A model generated the notes under the pieces. It worked only from the letters and a program-made list of their open reading frames with translations, was not told where the DNA came from and did no database searches. This document shows, piece by piece, positions 1-8,141 of a stretch of DNA of 64,000 bases. The DNA is from Cesiribacter andamanensis AMV16. GTDB taxonomy: Bacteria; Bacteroidota; Bacteroidia; Cytophagales; Cyclobacteriaceae. Position numbers and translations under genes: made by a program. The number at the start of each line of letters is the position of its first letter. Within the stretch, counting starts at the first letter, position 1. The DNA lies in contig NZ_AODQ01000006.1 in the NCBI RefSeq assembly GCF_000348925.1, forward strand, positions 1 through 64,000. Direction: 5' to 3'.

Positions 1-193
1 AGTAAGGTGGCGGTCATCCCGAGGCAGCGCGCCCCGCCAAAGAGAGGAATCTTGGTAAGTTAACTTTTTATGAACTGTCTTCTCCAAGATCTCTCCGCTA
101 ACTTAGTATGACGGCGATTTTTTGTGCTTTCAGGCTAATAAAACATCAATCTGAAACCGTTTTAGCCATTTTAAAAATTCGGGATAACTCATG
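1..193. repeat. Degenerate copy of a MITE-like inverted-repeat element, cut by the window edge
   Basis: The stretch resembles the element at 47848-48094. It shares an inner palindrome (GTCAT at 13-17 through ATGAC at 108-112, with AAGATCTCTCC near the right half), a following T-rich segment with GGCTAA, and a right terminal repeat at 174-193 reading AAAATTCGGGATAACTCATG, which differs from the other copy's right end at only two positions. The left end lies outside the window. No coding sequence is visible here. Two copies 48 kb apart suggest a dispersed non-autonomous element, but no transposase is present to confirm this. Confidence 0.55.
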
Positions 194-216
194 TTAAAAC
201 AAGCCGTTGAAAGAGC

Positions 217-471
217 TCAGAAGTAACCATTCGCCTTGAGCAGGGCTACTACGGCCATGAGCAAAAAAATACTGTTGAGCACCCAGCTGGCATGGGCCTT
301 TTTAAAAACAGCATATAGTATCAGACAAAAGCAGCCAATGATGTTCATGCCCAGGTACTGGACAGACTGGCTGCCGATCACATTCAGACTATTGAGGCTA
401 AAAGCCAGTAGTGAAAAAAGGGCGCCTATCCAGCCAATGCCTTCCCAGATATAGGTTCTCATACGGTCCAT
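217..471 (-). CDS. Small multi-spanning membrane protein (CBU_0592-like)
   Basis: An 84-residue protein starting MDRMRTYIWEGIGW with about three hydrophobic segments and the pattern GWIGALFSLLAFSLNSL. This resembles the small CBU_0592-like membrane family of unknown function. The reading frame extends further upstream, but I chose the ATG at 471 because a purine-rich GAGAGAGA precedes it and the longer version would run into the divergent LysR gene. It is transcribed away from the LysR-type regulator at 572, and the shared intergenic region carries a perfect palindrome, so regulation by that protein is plausible. Function is unknown. Confidence 0.6.
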   Translation of the reverse strand: MDRMRTYIWEGIGWIGALFSLLAFSLNSLNVIGSQSVQYLGMNIIGCFCLILYAVFKKAHASWVLNSIFLLMAVVALLKANGYF

Positions 472-529
472 TTCTCTCTCTAAGGGGTATAGGAATGCAA
501 AGTACGTTGATGAAAATGGGCTAAAAAAT

Positions 530-541
530 GCTAATATTAGC
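530..541. promoter_or_regulatory. Perfect 12-bp palindrome, candidate LysR operator
   Basis: GCTAATATTAGC is a perfect palindrome between the divergent membrane-protein gene (start 471) and the LysR-type regulator gene (start 572). LysR-type proteins usually bind AT-rich interrupted palindromes in such intergenic regions and often repress their own gene. The assignment is inferred from position and symmetry only. Confidence 0.4.
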
Positions 542-571
542 TTAACTAATGCGAAAAACAGATTAGTGTGC

Positions 572-1465
572 ATGGAGCTTAAGCAAATATCCTATTTTCT
601 GGCACTGGCAGAGGAGCTGCATTTCTGGCATACGGCCGAGAAAATGTTCATCACCCAATCGGCCCTGAGCCGGCAGATCAAAGCACTGGAAGAGGAGCTG
701 GGGGTACAGCTCTTTGAGCGTAGCAAGCGCAAGGTACAGCTTACGGAAGCCGGCCTCTTTTTGCGGGACCGCTGGCTGCCGCTGTTGGATGAGATCAGCC
801 GCCTGCACCGGCAGGCCCGCAAAATACACCAGGGGGAGCAGGGCTCGCTTACCATTGGCTACCCGGGTTCTATTGCCTGGGGGTTTCTGCCGGAGCTCAT
901 CAGCAGCATTGCGCAGGCACTGCCAGAGCTTCGGGTAGAGCTGGTAGAGCCCACCGATATCAGCTTTGAGCAGCTGCTGCTTAGCTACCAGATGGATCTT
1001 GCCTTTCGGCGGGATCCGGCCATTAATCCAGCCCTGCAGTCCATCTGCCTCTATTCCGAGCCCTTTTCGTTGGTGGTGCCCCAGGGTCACTGGCTGACCG
1101 AAGAAGCGTTCAGGGGGCTGCAGGATGTCAAAGACGAGCGCTTTATTTTATCGGGCCTGCACCATACCACCTTTTATGTCAGTAGCCTGCGGCAGCTTTT
1201 TCAGGAGGCGCACTTTTCGCCAAATGTGTACATAGAGAGTGACTTCGGCTCCATGATCCTGAGTCTGGTAGCCAGGGGGCTGGGGGTTACGGTGCTTCCC
1301 AGTTCCTACGCCTATGGCATCTGGCCCCAGCTGCGCTTCATTAAGCTGCCCCAGCAGGTGAGCCTCTATGCCGTCTGGCGAAAGGAAGATAGCAGCTCGG
1401 TTATCCGAAATGTGATAGCGCAGGTGCTGCAGGTGGCAAAGCGGTTTGCAGCAGAACCGCTCTGA
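572..1465 (+). CDS. LysR-family transcriptional regulator
   Basis: A 297-residue protein of normal LysR length. Residues 1-60 form the winged helix-turn-helix (MELKQISYFLALAEELHF, then TQSALSRQIKALEEELG), followed by a periplasmic-binding-protein-like effector domain from about residue 90. I preferred ATG 572 over GTG 566 because LysR proteins characteristically begin MELxQ at this distance from the helix-turn-helix. It is divergent from a small membrane protein gene, which is its most likely target. The effector cannot be read from the sequence. The N-terminal half is closest in style to CynR/CysB-like regulators, but I would not name it. Confidence 0.9.
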   Translation: MELKQISYFLALAEELHFWHTAEKMFITQSALSRQIKALEEELGVQLFERSKRKVQLTEAGLFLRDRWLPLLDEISRLHRQARKIHQGEQGSLTIGYPGSIAWGFLPELISSIAQALPELRVELVEPTDISFEQLLLSYQMDLAFRRDPAINPALQSICLYSEPFSLVVPQGHWLTEEAFRGLQDVKDERFILSGLHHTTFYVSSLRQLFQEAHFSPNVYIESDFGSMILSLVARGLGVTVLPSSYAYGIWPQLRFIKLPQQVSLYAVWRKEDSSSVIRNVIAQVLQVAKRFAAEPL

Positions 1466-1492
1466 GGCCTGCCCCCTTCTGGCTATTCCGGC

Positions 1493-2032
1493 TCAGGCTG
1501 GCTGCCGTGGCTCCTGCTGGTGCCAGAGGGGCAGCAGGTACAGCCCAATGCAGAGCAGCAGGGGTAGCTGGGGGTGCGCCCGGCCCGATTTGGTAATCAG
1601 CAGGCGCACCATGCTGTGAGAGTACTGGTAACTGAAAAGGCCCGTGCGGCTTTGGTCGAGGCACTGCAGCCGTTGGTTCAGGTGATGGGTAAGCTTCCAG
1701 CCAAGGGTATGTTCCTGCAGCCGGATGGTGCCTTCGCCGGGCCGGTAGCCCCTCTTTTCGATTCGGGCCAGGCGTTCTCCGGAAGCCTTGTTCAGCAACA
1801 GCAACTGGCCGCCAAAAAAGGAGCTGTTATCTTTAAAAACAAGGCGGCTCTTTCCAAGCGTTACCAGCGCTGCCTCATCCTGCCCGGGTTCAGGCAGGCT
1901 AAGGCTGGCTACCGGCTGCTCTTCCTGGTACAGCCTGAAAAGCTGCTGACCGTTCCTATATACAGCCTGCCAGTAGTACTGGGGATGGATGGTAGACGTA
2001 GACTGCCTGCTAAGCGTCGGAAGAAATTGCAT
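1493..2032 (-). CDS. Hypothetical protein
   Basis: A 179-residue protein that I do not recognise. The N-terminal two thirds look like a mixed beta-rich cytosolic domain (YWQAVYRNGQQLFRLY, GKSRLVFKDNSSFFGG), possibly a beta-barrel or tubby-like fold. The C-terminal 30 residues hold one hydrophobic stretch (LPLLLCIGLYLLPLW) that could be a membrane anchor. It lies convergent to the LysR gene with a 27-bp gap. The protein-like composition, and the lack of a better frame on the other strand, support a real gene. Its role is unknown. Confidence 0.55.
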   Translation of the reverse strand: MQFLPTLSRQSTSTIHPQYYWQAVYRNGQQLFRLYQEEQPVASLSLPEPGQDEAALVTLGKSRLVFKDNSSFFGGQLLLLNKASGERLARIEKRGYRPGEGTIRLQEHTLGWKLTHHLNQRLQCLDQSRTGLFSYQYSHSMVRLLITKSGRAHPQLPLLLCIGLYLLPLWHQQEPRQPA

Positions 2033-2243
2033 ACCCCTTCGTTGATAAAGCCAATGGGAGCTTCTATCATTAAATGTAGGCCTGCAATAAGATGTGTATG
2101 TAACGCCAGTTTTAAGAAATTGTCACCATCCCGGCTTTTGTCAGCATTACAGGAAAAGCCAGCTGCCCCTATAACAAAGCACGCAAGGTATACGCCAGCA
2201 GCAGCAGCAGGTATTCTTTAGAGTAGGTGCACGTCCAGACAAG

Positions 2244-2279
2244 CAAAAAAACAGCCTTAGATTGGCTTCCAAGGCTGTT
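2244..2279 (-). terminator. Rho-independent terminator of the DUF4235 gene
   Basis: AACAGCCTT (2250-2258) pairs with AAGGCTGTT (2271-2279). On the minus strand the hairpin is followed by seven T residues. It lies about 90 bp downstream of the minus-strand DUF4235 gene. The rest of 2033-2368 holds no convincing gene. Confidence 0.75.
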
Positions 2280-2368
2280 GCTGACGTATGCTAGTGGATC
2301 AAATTGCAATAGGACAGGCATTTTGCTGAAGTGCTCCGGGCGCACAGTAGTGGGCTGGCACCTTGGGC

Positions 2369-2653
2369 TTATTCATCAGCCGGCTTGGCGCCAACGTATT
2401 TGTGCCAGGATTTATCCAGCACAATTTTCATCATCACCTTGCTGAGTCCTACGCCAAGGCCTACGGCAGCGCCCCACATAAAGGCTTCTCTCCAGATTAC
2501 TCCCGGATCATTGGGATTTTCCGGCGGTGCATCATGATAGAGGGTCTCCCATCCTTTCTTTAGTAAACTGCGGGTGCCTACGGCTACGCCTATTGTGGTT
2601 AACTTATCCAGTGCTTTGTATTGGGTGTCTTTAGATATCCCTAATGTGCTCAT
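2369..2653 (-). CDS. DUF4235 family small membrane protein
   Basis: A 94-residue protein whose pattern matches the DUF4235 family: a short N-terminal helix, then VGTRSLLKKGWETLY, then a glycine-rich membrane segment (AFMWGAAVGLGVGLSKVMM). The family is of unknown function and is usually a single small integral membrane protein. It is a monocistronic unit with its own terminator at 2244-2279. The ATG at 2653 is the only sensible start. Confidence 0.7.
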   Translation of the reverse strand: MSTLGISKDTQYKALDKLTTIGVAVGTRSLLKKGWETLYHDAPPENPNDPGVIWREAFMWGAAVGLGVGLSKVMMKIVLDKSWHKYVGAKPADE

Positions 2654-2766
2654 AGGTAGTGTGTATTGGTAAAAATAATGTTTCAGTAAAAATTGGGATA
2701 TAGGCCAGGGGGGGTACCCCTATGCGTTTTCCCTGACGCCTGGCCATCACCCGCTAAATGCGCGGC

Positions 2767-2806
2767 AAAAGACCTCCGATGGCGGGGGGGCTCCCGGAGG
2801 TCTTTT
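2767..2806. terminator. Bidirectional terminator hairpin
   Basis: AAAAGACCTCCG (2767-2778) and CGGAGGTCTTTT (2795-2806) form a perfect 12-bp stem with T runs on both strands. It lies just downstream of the minus-strand EF-hand lipoprotein gene and most likely terminates it. Confidence 0.8.
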
Positions 2807-2823
2807 TGGGGTAGGGGGTCTTC

Positions 2824-3591
2824 TTATTGTATACCACCATCATCTGAGCCTGTACCTGCGCCGCTGCCTGTACCGGAAGCGCCGCTTCCGGTGCCGGAAG
2901 TGCCAGTGCGGGTGCCTGCATCGCTTCCGTTGCCAGAAGTGCCGCTACCCGTGCCTGTGCCAGTTTCTACTCCGGTACCGCTCCGGATTCCTCTGCCCAT
3001 TCCTCTGCTGTACTCATCATTGTCCAGGCTGCCGTTGCGGTTGGTATCCCAGGCATCAAAGGTGCCCTGGTTAAACTCGTCCCGGTCAATGGTGCCGTTG
3101 CGGTCTCGGTCCCAGTCGCTAAAGGTCCCCATGCTGGCAGATGGAGAAGCCGCTGTGCCGGCAGGGCGGCTGGTAGTGCCAGATGTGTTGTCCGTGTTGC
3201 TGGAGCTGCCCTGGCTGCCTGCAGTACGGTCTTGCCAGCTGCGTACGCCCGAGGTATACTCCTCCTCATTGAGGCTGCCGTTTCTGTCGGTATCCCATTC
3301 ATCAAAGGCTGCAGATTCGCTCATTTGGGTATTAAACTCCTCTCTGTCCCACTGCTGGTCGGTATTGCGGTCATACTGGCTAAAGGTTTCTGCATCGGTA
3401 TTGGTAACCGGCTGGTTGTCCGGCAGGGTAGTAGTTCCCTGATCCTGCGTATAGCCCGGATCGGTTGTGGTTGTATCACGCGTTTCGCCCTCCTGATTGC
3501 AGGCAGCAAGGCCAAAAAGTAACAGGCCCGCTGCCAGCAGGCTGCCGAGCGTTACGGGCTTCCGGGGGGTATGGAGTGTGGTCTTTTTCAT
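2824..3591 (-). CDS. EF-hand calcium-binding lipoprotein
   Basis: A 255-residue lipoprotein. The signal peptide ends in a lipobox (LFGLAAC, Cys about residue 31). Four EF-hand loops follow in the order DRNTDQQWDREE, DTDRNGSLNEEE, DRDRNGTIDRDE and DTNRNGSLDNDE, each with the Dx[DN]xxG-like spacing and a final Glu; the first is the least canonical. A linker rich in Ser, Thr and Gly separates pairs 1-2 and 3-4. The C-terminal 60 residues are a low-complexity Gly/Thr/Ser tail encoded by imperfect short repeats. It probably binds Ca2+ in the periplasm or at the outer membrane. The partner is unknown. Confidence 0.85.
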   Translation of the reverse strand: MKKTTLHTPRKPVTLGSLLAAGLLLFGLAACNQEGETRDTTTTDPGYTQDQGTTTLPDNQPVTNTDAETFSQYDRNTDQQWDREEFNTQMSESAAFDEWDTDRNGSLNEEEYTSGVRSWQDRTAGSQGSSSNTDNTSGTTSRPAGTAASPSASMGTFSDWDRDRNGTIDRDEFNQGTFDAWDTNRNGSLDNDEYSRGMGRGIRSGTGVETGTGTGSGTSGNGSDAGTRTGTSGTGSGASGTGSGAGTGSDDGGIQ

Positions 3592-3753
3592 ACTTAAAAA
3601 AACAGTTAGTGAATAATTGGTATAGAGGATAAACTACCTGTTACTCATTTGGTTGCGGGCTCGTTTTGAAAATTGCACGGCAGGTGTAGCAAATAGAGAA
3701 GGGGCGTTTGGCTGTTGCAGGGGCAGCAGCAATGCTTGCTTTAGCATAAAAAA

Positions 3754-3779
3754 GCCCTGTGGAAGGGTATCCACAGGGC
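3754..3779 (-). terminator. Rho-independent terminator
   Basis: GCCCTGTGG (3754-3762) pairs with CCACAGGGC (3771-3779) around an 8-nt loop. On the minus strand the stem is followed by six T residues. It lies 20 bp downstream of the minus-strand gene ending at 3800. Confidence 0.85.
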
Positions 3780-3799
3780 CTGAGGGGGTATGCTGGCGC

Positions 3800-4300
3800 T
3801 TAGCTGGCGGCAGCCAGCTTGCGCCGGCTGTCCAGCTGGGCACTGATGAGCACTTTCCATTTTTCTACCAGCATCAGCTCATCGCTCAGGCTCATGGAAT
3901 CCTCCCGGCTGTAGAAAAGCAGGGTTTCATCGGCCTGCCGGCCGTTGCGCAGGCTCAGGGCCAGCTCAATGCGGTCAATGACCTGGTCTTCATTAAGGGC
4001 TTTTTTGCTGATCACTACCCGGCATTTTTCTACCTCAGAAAGATTGATCAGGCTTTTCTTCTCCCTGCCCTCTCGCTTTCTGTAGTAAAACAGCTGGTTG
4101 GTGCGGGCGTCAATGCCCAGTGCGGTATAATAGCCCCATACCTCATACTGGCTGATGGTGGCGGATTGTTGCCTGGCCAGGGCCATAAAGTCGGCTATAA
4201 AAGCCTTGGTTTTTGCCTGTCCGGCATAGTAAAAGTAGATGAAGGGAAGGGCAGAAAGTACTACCAGACCCAATCCTATAAAGGTGGTTGTCAGATCCAT
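3800..4300 (-). CDS. Hypothetical single-pass membrane protein
   Basis: A 166-residue protein starting MDLTTTFIGLGLVVLSALPFIYFYYAG. One N-terminal transmembrane helix (residues about 5-25) is followed by a soluble domain of about 135 residues with YEVWGYYTALGIDARTNQLF and YSREDSMSLSDELMLVEKW. The frame is open for 15 more codons upstream, but the ATG at 4300 places the helix at the N-terminus. I do not recognise the family; the soluble part could be a PH-like or GRAM-like beta domain, which is a guess. It has its own terminator. Confidence 0.6.
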   Translation of the reverse strand: MDLTTTFIGLGLVVLSALPFIYFYYAGQAKTKAFIADFMALARQQSATISQYEVWGYYTALGIDARTNQLFYYRKREGREKKSLINLSEVEKCRVVISKKALNEDQVIDRIELALSLRNGRQADETLLFYSREDSMSLSDELMLVEKWKVLISAQLDSRRKLAAAS

Positions 4301-4429
4301 GGTGGTATTTGTTTTTTTAGATAGTAGTAGGTTCCCCACAGACATACACAGATGCCTGCCGGCAGATGGAACACATCGGCCACGAGGGGGAGAAGCGGCT
4401 CAGGGGAGCCTCATACACACACCAAGAAT

Positions 4430-4804
4430 CTACCAGAAGTAGTGAAAGGGGAAGATAAGGGTACTGCGGTCCAGGCCCGGGCGTATGCCTGCCGCCTGGG
4501 CCAAGTAGGCTGAGCCAAGCGCATGCAGGCGGTGCTCCAGGGCGGCCATCCAGCCGCCAAAACCCGCGGACTGAAGTTTGGAGGCAGGAGCCGGCAGGTG
4601 TTGCAGGGGGCTAACGGCCTGTTCGCTCTGCTGGTGCAGGCCAAAGGAATCGGCCAGCCGTTTTATCTGTAGTTCGCCGGAGAGGCTGTCTTCCAGAGCC
4701 GTATCGGCCGGGGCCACCAGCAGGGCATGCGCATCCCGGCCCAGCCCCGCAAGGGAGAGTAGCAGCGAGAGCAGCAGCACATGTAGCCGGGAGAAACTTC
4801 TCAT
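4430..4804 (-). CDS. Secreted hypothetical protein
   Basis: A 124-residue protein with a clear Sec signal peptide (MRSFSRLHVLLLSLLLSLAG, cleavage probably near DAHA-LL). The rest has no recognisable domain; it is moderately rich in Ala and Leu and ends HYFW, an aromatic C-terminal residue as seen in some outer-membrane proteins. No neighbour informs its role. It may be a small periplasmic protein specific to a few relatives. Confidence 0.5.
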   Translation of the reverse strand: MRSFSRLHVLLLSLLLSLAGLGRDAHALLVAPADTALEDSLSGELQIKRLADSFGLHQQSEQAVSPLQHLPAPASKLQSAGFGGWMAALEHRLHALGSAYLAQAAGIRPGLDRSTLIFPFHYFW

Positions 4805-4879
4805 GCTACAAAGTAACAGCTATTTAAGCCTGCTTATTCCAAAAGAAGCAAAATTATTTTTAAGCCCTAACGCACTAGC

Positions 4880-6212
4880 CTACATGGGCTTAGGAGGGCT
4901 GTCGGTACCCTGCCGGTTCTTCCTGCGCAGCTGCCCGATATCCACCAGTTTTTTACCCTTTTCCAGCCCAAACAGCAGGTGCTTGGGTGTACCCACCACC
5001 TGTGATCCGTAGATGCCCGAATGTCCCGAAAAGAGATAGGCGCTTACGCAGGCAACTGCTATGTACAGCCCGGGCTCAAGGCCAAACAGTTCAATGCCCA
5101 TAAAGGTACAGGCCAGGGGGGTGTTGGTGGCGCCGGAGAAAACGCCTACAAAGCCCATGCCCGCCAGCAGCGCAAGGGGCAGCGGAATCACCCCCGAAAG
5201 GGCATTGCCCAGGGTGGCGCCCGTAAAAAAGAGGGGGGTTACCTCGCCCCCTTTAAAGCCGGCTCCCAGTGTAAAGGAAGTATAGAGGATCTTAGCGGCA
5301 AAGTCGTAGAACGGCAGCTCTTCCTGAAAAGCCGCAGCAATGGTGGGAAGGCCCAGCCCACTATAGCGGGTAGTGCCCAGCGCCCAGACGGACAGGGCAA
5401 TGACCGCCCCACCCAGCACCGGCCGCAGCGGAGCCCAGGCAATCAGGCGGGTAAACAGCTGGCCCCAGAAGTGCGTGGCTTTGGCAAAGAACATGCCGGC
5501 CAGCCCAAAGATCAGGCCGGCAATCAGGGCCCAGAGTAGCGTAAGGGGAGTCATGGCCGGAACCAGCGGGATGTGGTACACACTATGGCCTACCCCCATA
5601 CGGCATGGCACATCCAGTCGGCCAGCACGGCAGCCAGAAAGCTGGGCAACAGGGCCTCGTACCGCATGCGGCCCAGCACCAGTACTTCCAGGGCAAAGAC
5701 CGCTCCGGCCAGGGGAGTACCAAAGACCGAGGCAAAGCCCGCGCTGATGCCCATGATGAGCAGAATGCGGCGATCCCGCACCTTAAAGCCAAACAAGCGG
5801 GTAAACTGGTCGGCAATGGAGCTGCCCATTTGCACGGCCGTGCCCTCGCGCCCGGCCGAGCCGCCAAAGAGGTGGGTAAGCAGGGTGCCCCCAGTACCAG
5901 AGGGGTCATGCGCAGGCTGATAATATTCTGGGGGATCAGGATTTCGTCGATGATCTGGTTATTGCCCCCAACCACCTCCTGCCCCAGGTAGTGGTAGGAG
6001 AGCCCAATGAGCAGGCCGGCCAGGGGCAGCAGGGCAATGATCCAGGGCTGGGCCTCCCGGTAGTCGGTGACCCCCTGCAGCAACAGCAGGAAAAGGGCAG
6101 AGGCAGAGCCTACCGTAATGCCAATGAGGCCGGCTATGGCAAGCCATTTAAGGGTAAACAGCAGGGCGGGCAGCTGCTCTACAGAACGGAAGTACGTGCG
6201 AAGTTTTTTCAT
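4880..6212 (-). CDS. CLC-F-type fluoride/proton antiporter (two frameshifts)
   Basis: A CLC anion transporter, about 444 residues once two frameshifts are mended. The frames are 6212 to about 5890, then about 5890 to 5597, then about 5593 to 4880. Both breaks fall in C5 runs (5888-5892 and 5593-5597), and one extra base in each restores a continuous protein. Motifs differ from chloride-type CLCs: the GSGIP position reads GGNNQIIDE (residues 82-90), the gating glutamate lies in GREGTAVQ (Glu123 after correction), and the late motif is [11 protein letters not shown]. These are features I associate with the fluoride-exporting CLC-F clade. A fluoride-riboswitch-like sequence lies just upstream. 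As sequenced, only fragments would be made, so it is either a base-call artefact or a pseudogene. Confidence 0.8.
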
Positions 6213-6237
6213 GGATACAGGGCGTTAAGCAGGCGCA

Positions 6238-6260
6238 TGCCGGGCATCGCATGCCCGGCA
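6238..6260 (-). promoter_or_regulatory. Hairpin between riboswitch and CLC-F start
   Basis: TGCCGGGCAT (6238-6247) and ATGCCCGGCA (6251-6260) form a perfect 10-bp stem with a 3-nt loop. It sits between the aptamer-like sequence and the start codon at 6212, where an expression platform would be. There is no T run after it on the minus strand, so it is not a standard terminator. A role in gene control is inferred from position. Confidence 0.45.
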
Positions 6261-6270
6261 AGGGCTGGGA

Positions 6271-6326
6271 GCAGGCGCCATCATCCTGAGCTGTATCCAG
6301 GCGGTTCAAGGCAGACACCATTGCCT
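6271..6326 (-). promoter_or_regulatory. Fluoride riboswitch (crcB motif)
   Basis: Read on the minus strand the segment matches the crcB/fluoride aptamer layout. AGGCA-AUGGUGUC-UGCCU gives the first hairpin and the conserved AUGG. GGUGUC (6319-6314) can pair with GGCGCC (6279-6274), as in the pseudoknotted core. Next comes AACCGCC, then a CCUG/CAGG stem, then AUGAUGGCGCCUGC, resembling the consensus CUGAUGxCxCCUxC. The start codon of a CLC-F-like gene lies 59 bp downstream. Fluoride riboswitches are known to control CLC-F and CrcB genes, so sequence and context agree. Confidence 0.8.
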
Positions 6327-6520
6327 ATGGCTGCTAAAGTAGTAATTTGCCCGCACAATGGAAAACATAGCCCCCCTGAGGGTGCTTATCCTTACAAGGC
6401 AGATCCACATGCCCCAGGGAAATGGTCTGATGGGGGGGGTTGCTGTCTTTGCACTGGAGATGAAGAATAACCACCTGCACTATAAAAGCCCCGCTGCTTG
6501 TACTGTTATTACTACTGCCT

Positions 6521-7312
6521 ATGTCCCTGGCCGCTCAGCTCATCATTGCCCACAGGGGCGCTTCCTACCTGGCGCCGGAAAATACGCTGGCCGCCGTCAG
6601 GCTGGGGTACGAGTTGGGCGCAGATGCTGTGGAGATTGATGTACACCTGAGCCGGGATGGGCGCCTGGTGGTGCATCACGATGCCGACACCCGCCGCACG
6701 GCAGGGGGGAAGAAACTCCTGATCCGGGAAACCGACTACGCCAATCTGCAGCAGCTGGAGGTAGGAAGCTGGAAAGCCGAGCAGTACAGGGGCGAGAAAA
6801 TTCCCCTGCTGGAAGAGGTGCTGGCCGAAGTGCCCGAGGGTCGCCAGCTGGTCATAGAGCTAAAGACAGGTCCCGAGATCCTGCCCTACCTGGTGGAAAC
6901 CCTACAGCACAGCGGTATACAGGACCGCCTGGTGCTGATCAGTTTTAGCCGGGAGGCCATAGCGGGGGCAAGGGAACTGCTGCCTGCTATTCCGGCCTAT
7001 TGGTTGTTGCACAACTACCGGCAGCATCGTCTGGCAGAGGCCGTAGCATTTGCACAGGAGAAAGGGCTGAAAGGGCTGGATGTCCACTACAAGCTTGCAA
7101 CCAAGGCATTTATGCAGCGCATGCAGGAGGCCGGGCTGGAGGTGTGGGTTTATACAGTGGATGATCCGGGCAAAGCCGCCAGGCTGCGGAAAAGGGGGTG
7201 CGTGCTATTACCACCAACAGGCCAGCGTGGCTGCGGGAAAAAATGGACTGAGGCGCACTGGCGCCTACTGGTCCCCTACAGCACAGCAGAGGCTGTTACT
7301 AGCGTTACCTGA
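6521..7312 (+). CDS. Glycerophosphodiester phosphodiesterase (frameshifted ends)
   Basis: GDPD-family phosphodiesterase that cleaves glycerophosphodiesters to glycerol-3-phosphate and an alcohol. Catalytic motifs are visible: IIAHRGASYLAPENT, then VEIDVHLSRDGRLVVHHD, then LVIELK, and WTVxDP-like VYTVDDP. The C-terminus is shifted: adding one G to the G5 run at 7194-7198 gives the typical ending ITTNRPAWLREKMD with a stop at 7249-7251. The start also looks shifted. In frame upstream of ATG 6521 lies LLVLLLLLPMSLAAQ, a signal-peptide core, and an ATG at 6460 in another frame encodes MKNNHLHYKSP, so removing one base near 6484-6492 would give a secreted periplasmic enzyme. The enzyme family is certain; the ends are not. 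Confidence 0.8.
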   Translation: MSLAAQLIIAHRGASYLAPENTLAAVRLGYELGADAVEIDVHLSRDGRLVVHHDADTRRTAGGKKLLIRETDYANLQQLEVGSWKAEQYRGEKIPLLEEVLAEVPEGRQLVIELKTGPEILPYLVETLQHSGIQDRLVLISFSREAIAGARELLPAIPAYWLLHNYRQHRLAEAVAFAQEKGLKGLDVHYKLATKAFMQRMQEAGLEVWVYTVDDPGKAARLRKRGCVLLPPTGQRGCGKKWTEAHWRLLVPYSTAEAVTSVT

Positions 7313-7326
7313 AAGAGAACGGGCGC

Positions 7327-7782
7327 TTATTTGACCGTCTTAACGTTAACCGCTACAGGGCCTTTGTGCCCCATTTCTACTTCAAACGATACCTTATTGT
7401 TTTCCTTTATGGGTTCCAGCAGGCCATTGGCATGTACAAAGATGCTCTCCTGCGTTTGCTGGTCCCGAATAAAGCCATAACTCTTCGATTCGTTAAAGAA
7501 AGTTACAATACCGGTACGGATCAGGTCTTCAGGTGAAGGCGCCTCCTGCTTGGGGGTGCTGATGGAAATGTTTTCCTGCTTGATAACCTTTTTCTGTGTG
7601 GGATCGGGGGGAGTTGAAGAAAAATTGCCGTTTTCATCTACATAGGCAATCATGTCGTCAAAGCTTTTGCTGCTGCCGGCATTGGCCTTGCGCTCTTCCT
7701 TTTTCAGCTCCTTTTCTTTCTTCTTCTTTTGTCGGTTCTTTTCTTTTTCTTTCTTACTAAACGTCTCTTGCGATTTGCCCAT
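7327..7782 (-). CDS. Cold-shock-domain protein with lysine-rich extension
   Basis: A 151-residue protein. The C-terminal 65 residues are a cold-shock domain: GIVTFFNESKSYGFIRD carries the RNP1-like KxYGFI and SIFVHANGL the RNP2-like FVH. The N-terminal 85 residues are a highly charged Lys/Glu extension (EKEKNRQKKKKEKELKK), probably a nucleic-acid-binding tail. This layout is common in Bacteroidota. It presumably acts as an RNA chaperone. The gene is preceded by a 5' region of more than 300 bp shared with the divergent lipoprotein, as often seen for cold-shock genes with long leaders. Confidence 0.85.
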   Translation of the reverse strand: MGKSQETFSKKEKEKNRQKKKKEKELKKEERKANAGSSKSFDDMIAYVDENGNFSSTPPDPTQKKVIKQENISISTPKQEAPSPEDLIRTGIVTFFNESKSYGFIRDQQTQESIFVHANGLLEPIKENNKVSFEVEMGHKGPVAVNVKTVK

Positions 7783-8091
7783 ACTATTTTAATTGCTGTA
7801 AAATTCCCGGCCGCCGGATGCAGAAAATGGCCGGATGTAACCCGGTTGTTTTGCCCATGAAGCGCAGTTTTTGGTTTAATCAGAAATTTACCAAAAAATT
7901 GGGCCAATACCAAGTTTCCGGACCGATATAGCTTTCCCCCTATTTGTGCTGCCCCGCAGCGGCAGCCCGGCAGCTGGCTGCACCCACTCCGGGTACGCAG
8001 CAAAGTCCCTATCTGTGCTGCTAACATTACAAACTGGCTCGTCTGCCCCATATTTATTACATGCAGCCTGCTGGCTTGCCGCCAGCCAGAA

Positions 8092-8121
8092 TTTGACAGC
8101 ATTTCTGCAATGTGTACCTTG
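8092..8121 (+). promoter_or_regulatory. Bacteroidota-type promoter of the lipoprotein gene
   Basis: TTTG (8092-8095), a 19-bp spacer and TACCTTG (8115-8121) match the phylum consensus TTTG-N19-TAnnTTTG. The predicted transcript starts near 8127, 15 bp before the ATG at 8142. The rest of the 7783-8141 intergenic stretch shows nothing else clear. Confidence 0.6.
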
Positions 8122-8141
8122 CGGTATCATTTATAGAAATT

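Noticed and set aside
5593-5892. Programmed frameshifting in the CLC gene
   Set aside because: There is no slippery heptamer with a downstream structure, and the same homopolymer problem affects unrelated genes.
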